Below are positions 60,419 through 64,000 of a stretch of DNA of 64,000 nucleotides, piece by piece; the stretch's first letter is position 1, and every line of letters starts with the position of its first letter. Source of the stretch: Antitrichia curtipendula (lineage: Eukaryota > Streptophyta > Bryopsida > Hypnales > Leucodontaceae); NCBI GenBank assembly GCA_951230915.1, contig OX579636.1, forward strand, positions 24,921,567 to 24,985,566. The letters are read 5' to 3'. A program made the translations under genes and the position numbers. Below the pieces are notes generated by a model. The model had not been told where the DNA came from, did no database searches, and saw nothing but the letters and a program-made list of their open reading frames with translations.

Positions 60419-61249
60419 TTTTACTCTTTGAAGGGGCAGGGACTCCACCACTTATCAGTTACACAATCTAACACCTACAAAACAACCCAAGACACTCAAC
60501 AGAACTAAATGTTGCTACGAAGTAGGTTTTCGTCTCCTCACGACTTTCCGGATGGCCTATCCAGAAAGCAGGTCACACAGAATCTGGTCTCTCCTCTCCA
60601 CTACAACAACAGATACATAACTATCCGGATTTAACACAAGAGAAATTCTATGAGATAGTAGGCGACACTGCAGTTGGCAGATCTTCCGGTAAGTAGGGGT
60701 TTTCCCCTTGGCGGTTGCTTAACTCCGCACGGAACTAGAAGTGGTTCCGGAACCTCACCCTCAACACTCCAATCGGATTACCGTTCCAGTATTTTAAAGA
60801 TTCTAAATGCACAAGTCCCACAGATCCGTCCTAACTTCGCCACAGATTCTCCCTTACTGTCTCACTCCAAACAATTATGGGATCCGGATTCCTCCTTCCT
60901 AGTCCCTCACAACTCTCCAAGAAAACACACACACACATACCACCCAAGTCCTCCAAAAATACTTAAACACATGGAAAGTATACTCGGTGTCTCAGATTTG
61001 AAATGAGGAAATTGAAATGAAACTTCAAACTGCATAAGGAGGGAATGAATGGGCAACAGACCTGCCCACCATTTAAAACCAAAACAAAAAGGGAAAAAGG
61101 GAACCGAAAATCAAGCTAACCAACTACAAAAGAAGCCGAGATACCCGGCACCAAAAACTATCCCTAAAAATCCGGAAACGGGCCCACACTTACGGAAAAT
61201 TCCGTTTCGGAAACTAAAAGCTAAAAAAAATCCTAACTATCTGTCCTAT

Positions 61250-61717
61250 CTACTTTCCGCGGCGCGTCTTCTTTGAACTACTTCCGCCTTGATTCGTAAC
61301 TTCCTTCAGGTTGGCCTTGATAGGAGTCGACCGGAGAGCCGCGCGAGTCTGAATCTTCCTGGGAGGGGGCGGAAGATCTTCATCTGTTTCCGTCATGGAT
61401 CCGGATTCGTAGTCGTCCTTGTCCGAATCCACGATCTCGTTTACATCCTCCATCTCATCTAGGTCGATGGGAGCTTCTTTCCCCTTTGGTGCTTCTCCTT
61501 CTGGTGCATCCGTCTCGCGCATATGCACAAAATCCTGGGGACTTGTCCGGGCCAGATTGGCCACCAACCCCATCCGCCTGATGAGGTTGTTATCCACCAT
61601 CGACTGTGTCTGTTTTACGGAATCGGAAGTTCCGCCATGTACTGGTGCGGGGGTTACCGCTTCCACTGGTGTTTCCGCCTGAGTTGGAGTATCTTGGACC
61701 GGAATCTTTGCGGCGAT
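61250..61717 (-). other. In-frame extension of the element ORF after a TAG
   Basis: It is open in the same frame as the main ORF, directly after the TAG at 61718-61720, and runs 155 codons to a stop at 61250. It reads IAAKIPVQDTPTQAETPVEA, an acidic stretch with DLDEMEDVNEIVDSDKDD, and a basic end SSKKTRRGK. Its composition continues the upstream ORF. The stop could be a nonsense mutation, a read-through codon, or be removed by splicing. Confidence 0.6.
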
Positions 61718-63205
61718 CTAACTCCGCTGCGCCAACCATCCCAGTGGAATTTCGTGTGGCCTAAGAAGTGACCCAAGTCCTTCTGATTTCGAGCGGATGG
61801 AGCTCTCGCCCACATGTTTCACCGGAGTCTGAAGGTACGGATTGGTTGACAGATTCGGAAACGATGAGAAATTCATCGCCTGTTCCGGATCCACCCAAGC
61901 TACCAACGCCTGCATTTCCTTCAAGACTCTCTCCATCCTCGTTTGGAAGTCCATCAGGATCATCACCACCTTCGATCCGGTGATGTGTCCATCCGTCACC
62001 AGCTGCACGTCATAAAGGGCCGCCTTGTTAACCAAATCCGCCGGTTGGGTGACCAGCGACTGCAAACTCTGAACCATGCCGAGGGCGTCCTTCTCATTCC
62101 GTCTCGCCAAGAAACACTCTCCTTCCGCCCAACTGGTCCGGGCTTGGAATTCATCCCGGGTCTTCTCCAGATTCCGGATCTCCTCGTCCTTCAGGCGGAT
62201 CGTATCCGAATCCGGCCTTCGTTGGATCTCATCGATAATCTCCTCGGGCGGAACCTTTAGCTCATCCGTGACCTCCTGGATGAACGCGGTCGTCCTCACA
62301 TGTAGGAGTCGTGCCTGTACCATCCACTGGTCCTCCACGTTGAAGAACTCCTTTCCGGAATTTCTTCTCTCTTTCGGAACTTGGTCCGGCTCCACCGGAT
62401 TCATCTCGGGCTGTTTCCCCCTTGAACCCGGATCCGTGGATTTCCGCTTGGTTCCCCTCCGCCTGATCCGGTCCTCCTCAAATTCCTCCTCTTCTTCTTC
62501 CGAAACTGGGACATCCTCCTGGACTTCATCCATCAATCCGTACTTGAGGATTTCGCATCCGGTTTCGTAGATGAGAGTCTCATCCGGCGTCAGTACATCT
62601 CCATGATGGTACAGGTGAAAAAGGTAGGGGCAGATCGGGCTGTACTTAGCCTTGCTGACGTGATCCGCCAATTTGGTGACCACCGTCGCGATAACCCTTC
62701 CCCAATGCACCACCCTCTCCTCCAGGCTTCCGAAAATCGTGTTGGCCACTGTTACGGTGACCCGGCTCGGCTTTTCCGGATAGAGTATCAGAATCATAAA
62801 TTCCAATACTTTCCGGTGACGCTCGTTGATGCAGTCCGCGATTGCATAGCCCTCCTTGGCGTTGGGCGGATTCCGGAACTTCCCTGTTGTGAACTTATCC
62901 GCCCTGGAAGCCAAGCCGTTCCCGAGCTTCCGGAACTGATACACCTCCGCCCAGACGTCTTTCGTCCATCCCTTCTTTTGTCCTCTCACAGTCAGCTCGT
63001 ACTGATTTGCCGTCCCATCAATGAGTTCCTGAATCAACTCATCTTTCTTCAAGTTCCAGGGTCTCTCTATCAGCCCTACGCATCCCATCCGTCGGAGATC
63101 CTCTTCCAACTCCTTCCGGACCTCCGGGTCATTTGGTATCGCCGGACAGACCATCCGGGCGATGACCGACACTCTCGCGGATCTCGGATTACTACTTTCC
63201 GCCAT
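61718..63205 (-). CDS. Retroelement-associated protein (plant transposon ORF1-like), 495 aa
   Basis: The chosen start is MAESSNPRSARVSVIARMV at 63205; an ATG nine codons upstream (63232) is also in frame. The N-terminal half (RPWNLKKDELIQELIDG, WAEVYQFRKLGNGLASRAD, LYPEKPSRVTVTVANTIFGS, YSPICPYLFHLYHHGDVLTP) resembles the putative plant transposon/ATHILA ORF1-type domain found in plant retroelements. I judge this from the pattern and have not searched. An acidic run of glutamates follows, then a basic segment (RRRGTKRKSTD), then a coiled coil (RLKDEEIRNLEKTRDEFQAR). It ends ...LGWLAQRS at a TAG. It probably serves as a gag-like structural protein or host-derived passenger of the element. No enzymatic motif is visible. 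Confidence 0.7.
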   Translation of the reverse strand: MAESSNPRSARVSVIARMVCPAIPNDPEVRKELEEDLRRMGCVGLIERPWNLKKDELIQELIDGTANQYELTVRGQKKGWTKDVWAEVYQFRKLGNGLASRADKFTTGKFRNPPNAKEGYAIADCINERHRKVLEFMILILYPEKPSRVTVTVANTIFGSLEERVVHWGRVIATVVTKLADHVSKAKYSPICPYLFHLYHHGDVLTPDETLIYETGCEILKYGLMDEVQEDVPVSEEEEEEFEEDRIRRRGTKRKSTDPGSRGKQPEMNPVEPDQVPKERRNSGKEFFNVEDQWMVQARLLHVRTTAFIQEVTDELKVPPEEIIDEIQRRPDSDTIRLKDEEIRNLEKTRDEFQARTSWAEGECFLARRNEKDALGMVQSLQSLVTQPADLVNKAALYDVQLVTDGHITGSKVVMILMDFQTRMERVLKEMQALVAWVDPEQAMNFSSFPNLSTNPYLQTPVKHVGESSIRSKSEGLGSLLRPHEIPLGWLAQRS

Positions 63206-63732
63206 TCGGAACCCGGAAACTACTAGCCTCACTTCTCGCTATCCGTAAACGCACTCTCACCAGACTTTCTCTCAACTAGCTAAGCGCGAACGAGTTTGAA
63301 AACTCAAAAGATGAAGAGAGAAAGGCGGGTGGTGGTCCTTAAATAGCCAGATCAGTACCTTCAGTTCCCGGATTGGAACCGAATTAGGGTTCTGTTCCCG
63401 AGGCACGTCCCCTAGCCACGTAGGTCGGATCCCTGGTCCGTAGGTGGCGGCGTTCCGGTTCATTTCCGGAAACCCTAACCTGGCCGGATCGGAAACTGGT
63501 TTCCGGATGAAGGCTTATTCCAAACGTAAGCTCTTCCGGGAAACAACTACCATTTCTTAACCTAAAGAAGTTTGAAAATTTCTACCTATTCCATCTATTC
63601 TACTCTATCTATACGGAAATTAGGTTTCCGTGTTGTGACAATATCAGAGACAGAAAATAGAGCAAGTAGCGACCACAACACAACTAATTGTGGAAGGCTC
63701 TTGGCCCATGGAACCCACTACAAATCAACAAT

Positions 63733-64000
63733 TGTTGTACGCTTAATCTAGGTGTAAGCACCTTTAACACACAATTGTGGTTAGATGACACGGAATATCG
63801 TCCCAAAAGATTCTATTATGTTGCTAAGAGTTCAAGTTATCCAGATTATCTCAAAAACACCCAAAGGGGACACAAAACCTTTTTCCCCTCTTTCGGAACT
63901 AATTTCTTTTCCAGATCTGATCTGGATCTATCCACTTCCAGAATCCGGTTTTACTACTCTTTGGTTTGTTATACCCCTGTTTTACCTTCAGAGGGTCCGC
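63733..64000 (-). repeat. Right LTR-like repeat (5' LTR by ORF orientation), truncated
   Basis: This copy starts TGTTGTACGCTTAATCTAGG and is cut by the window end. Against the left copy it shows many transitions and a net 3-bp length difference over the shared 265-270 bp, so the insertion is not recent. Confidence 0.8.

Larger units (their letters stand above)
60148..64000 (-). mobile_element. LTR-flanked non-autonomous element, truncated by the window edge
   Basis: Direct repeats begin at 60148 and 63733 (TGT(C/T)GTAC, then TAATCTAGG(G/T)GTAAGCACC) and stay alignable for at least 265 bp, to the window end. Read on the minus strand they end in CA, as LTRs do. Between them is about 3.1-3.3 kb with one long minus-strand ORF and no reverse transcriptase, integrase or protease motif. 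This fits a LARD-like, non-autonomous LTR element. A pyrimidine-rich tract near 60582-60597 could be the polypurine tract on the other strand. No standard Met-tRNA primer-binding site was recognised. The DNA is strikingly rich in TTCCGG/CCGGAA. Confidence 0.7.

Noticed and set aside
61768..63226. Plus-strand frames of 70-207 aa opposite the element ORF
   Set aside because: They are mirror frames of the long minus-strand coding sequence in GC-richer DNA.

Overview
The window is nuclear DNA of a land plant. Genes are split by GT-AG introns in AT-rich, repeat-filled spacers. The best-identified gene encodes a plant-type translation factor eIF3 subunit i, with a plant telo-box (AAACCCTAA) in its promoter. 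The NLR-style 24-residue LRRs, kinases with HGDLK in the catalytic loop and long TPR arrays fit a seed-free plant such as a bryophyte or lycophyte best. That placement is inference; no species can be named from the sequence alone.

Layout. 1-3.9 kb: repeats, including a 457-bp fold-back element. 3.9-8.6 kb: a divergent pair made of a small coiled-coil protein gene (minus) and TIF3I1 (plus, seven exons), with a 226-bp shared intergenic promoter. 8.6-14.8 kb: AT-rich spacer. 14.8-17.2 kb: a protein kinase gene (minus). 17.2-22.7 kb: spacer with repeats and a 652-bp inverted-repeat element. 22.8-30.0 kb: a very large TPR-LRR-kinase gene with 38 TPR units of exactly 102 bp each and an 8-nt insertion that breaks the frame. 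30.8-33.3 kb: an LRR gene remnant split by a CACTA transposon with target-site duplication CTT. 33.7-35.2 kb: about 254 uninterrupted copies of TATGGA. 37.1-43.2 kb: a decayed transposase-like gene whose nonsense codons look like C-to-T changes, next to one exon resembling phenylalanyl-tRNA synthetase alpha. 45.7-47.5 kb (plus) and 50.5-54.3 kb (minus): two members of one unrecognised protein family. Both share an N-terminal domain; one also has a RING-like finger. 56.6-58.7 kb: a second non-autonomous CACTA element (TSD AAA) with palindromic subterminal repeats. 60.1-64.0 kb: an LTR-flanked element whose single long minus-strand ORF carries one in-frame TAG.

The host genes are unrelated housekeeping (eIF3i) and signalling or immunity-like genes (two HGD-type kinases, LRR sequences). 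They do not form an operon-like set. Most of the unusual structure comes from repeat expansion (TPR, LRR, hexanucleotide, intronic minisatellites) and from non-autonomous transposons. The most novel-looking genes are the paired unknown family at 45.7-54.3 kb and the 38-unit TPR-LRR-kinase. All gene models were read by eye from splice signals and reading phase, with no transcript data.
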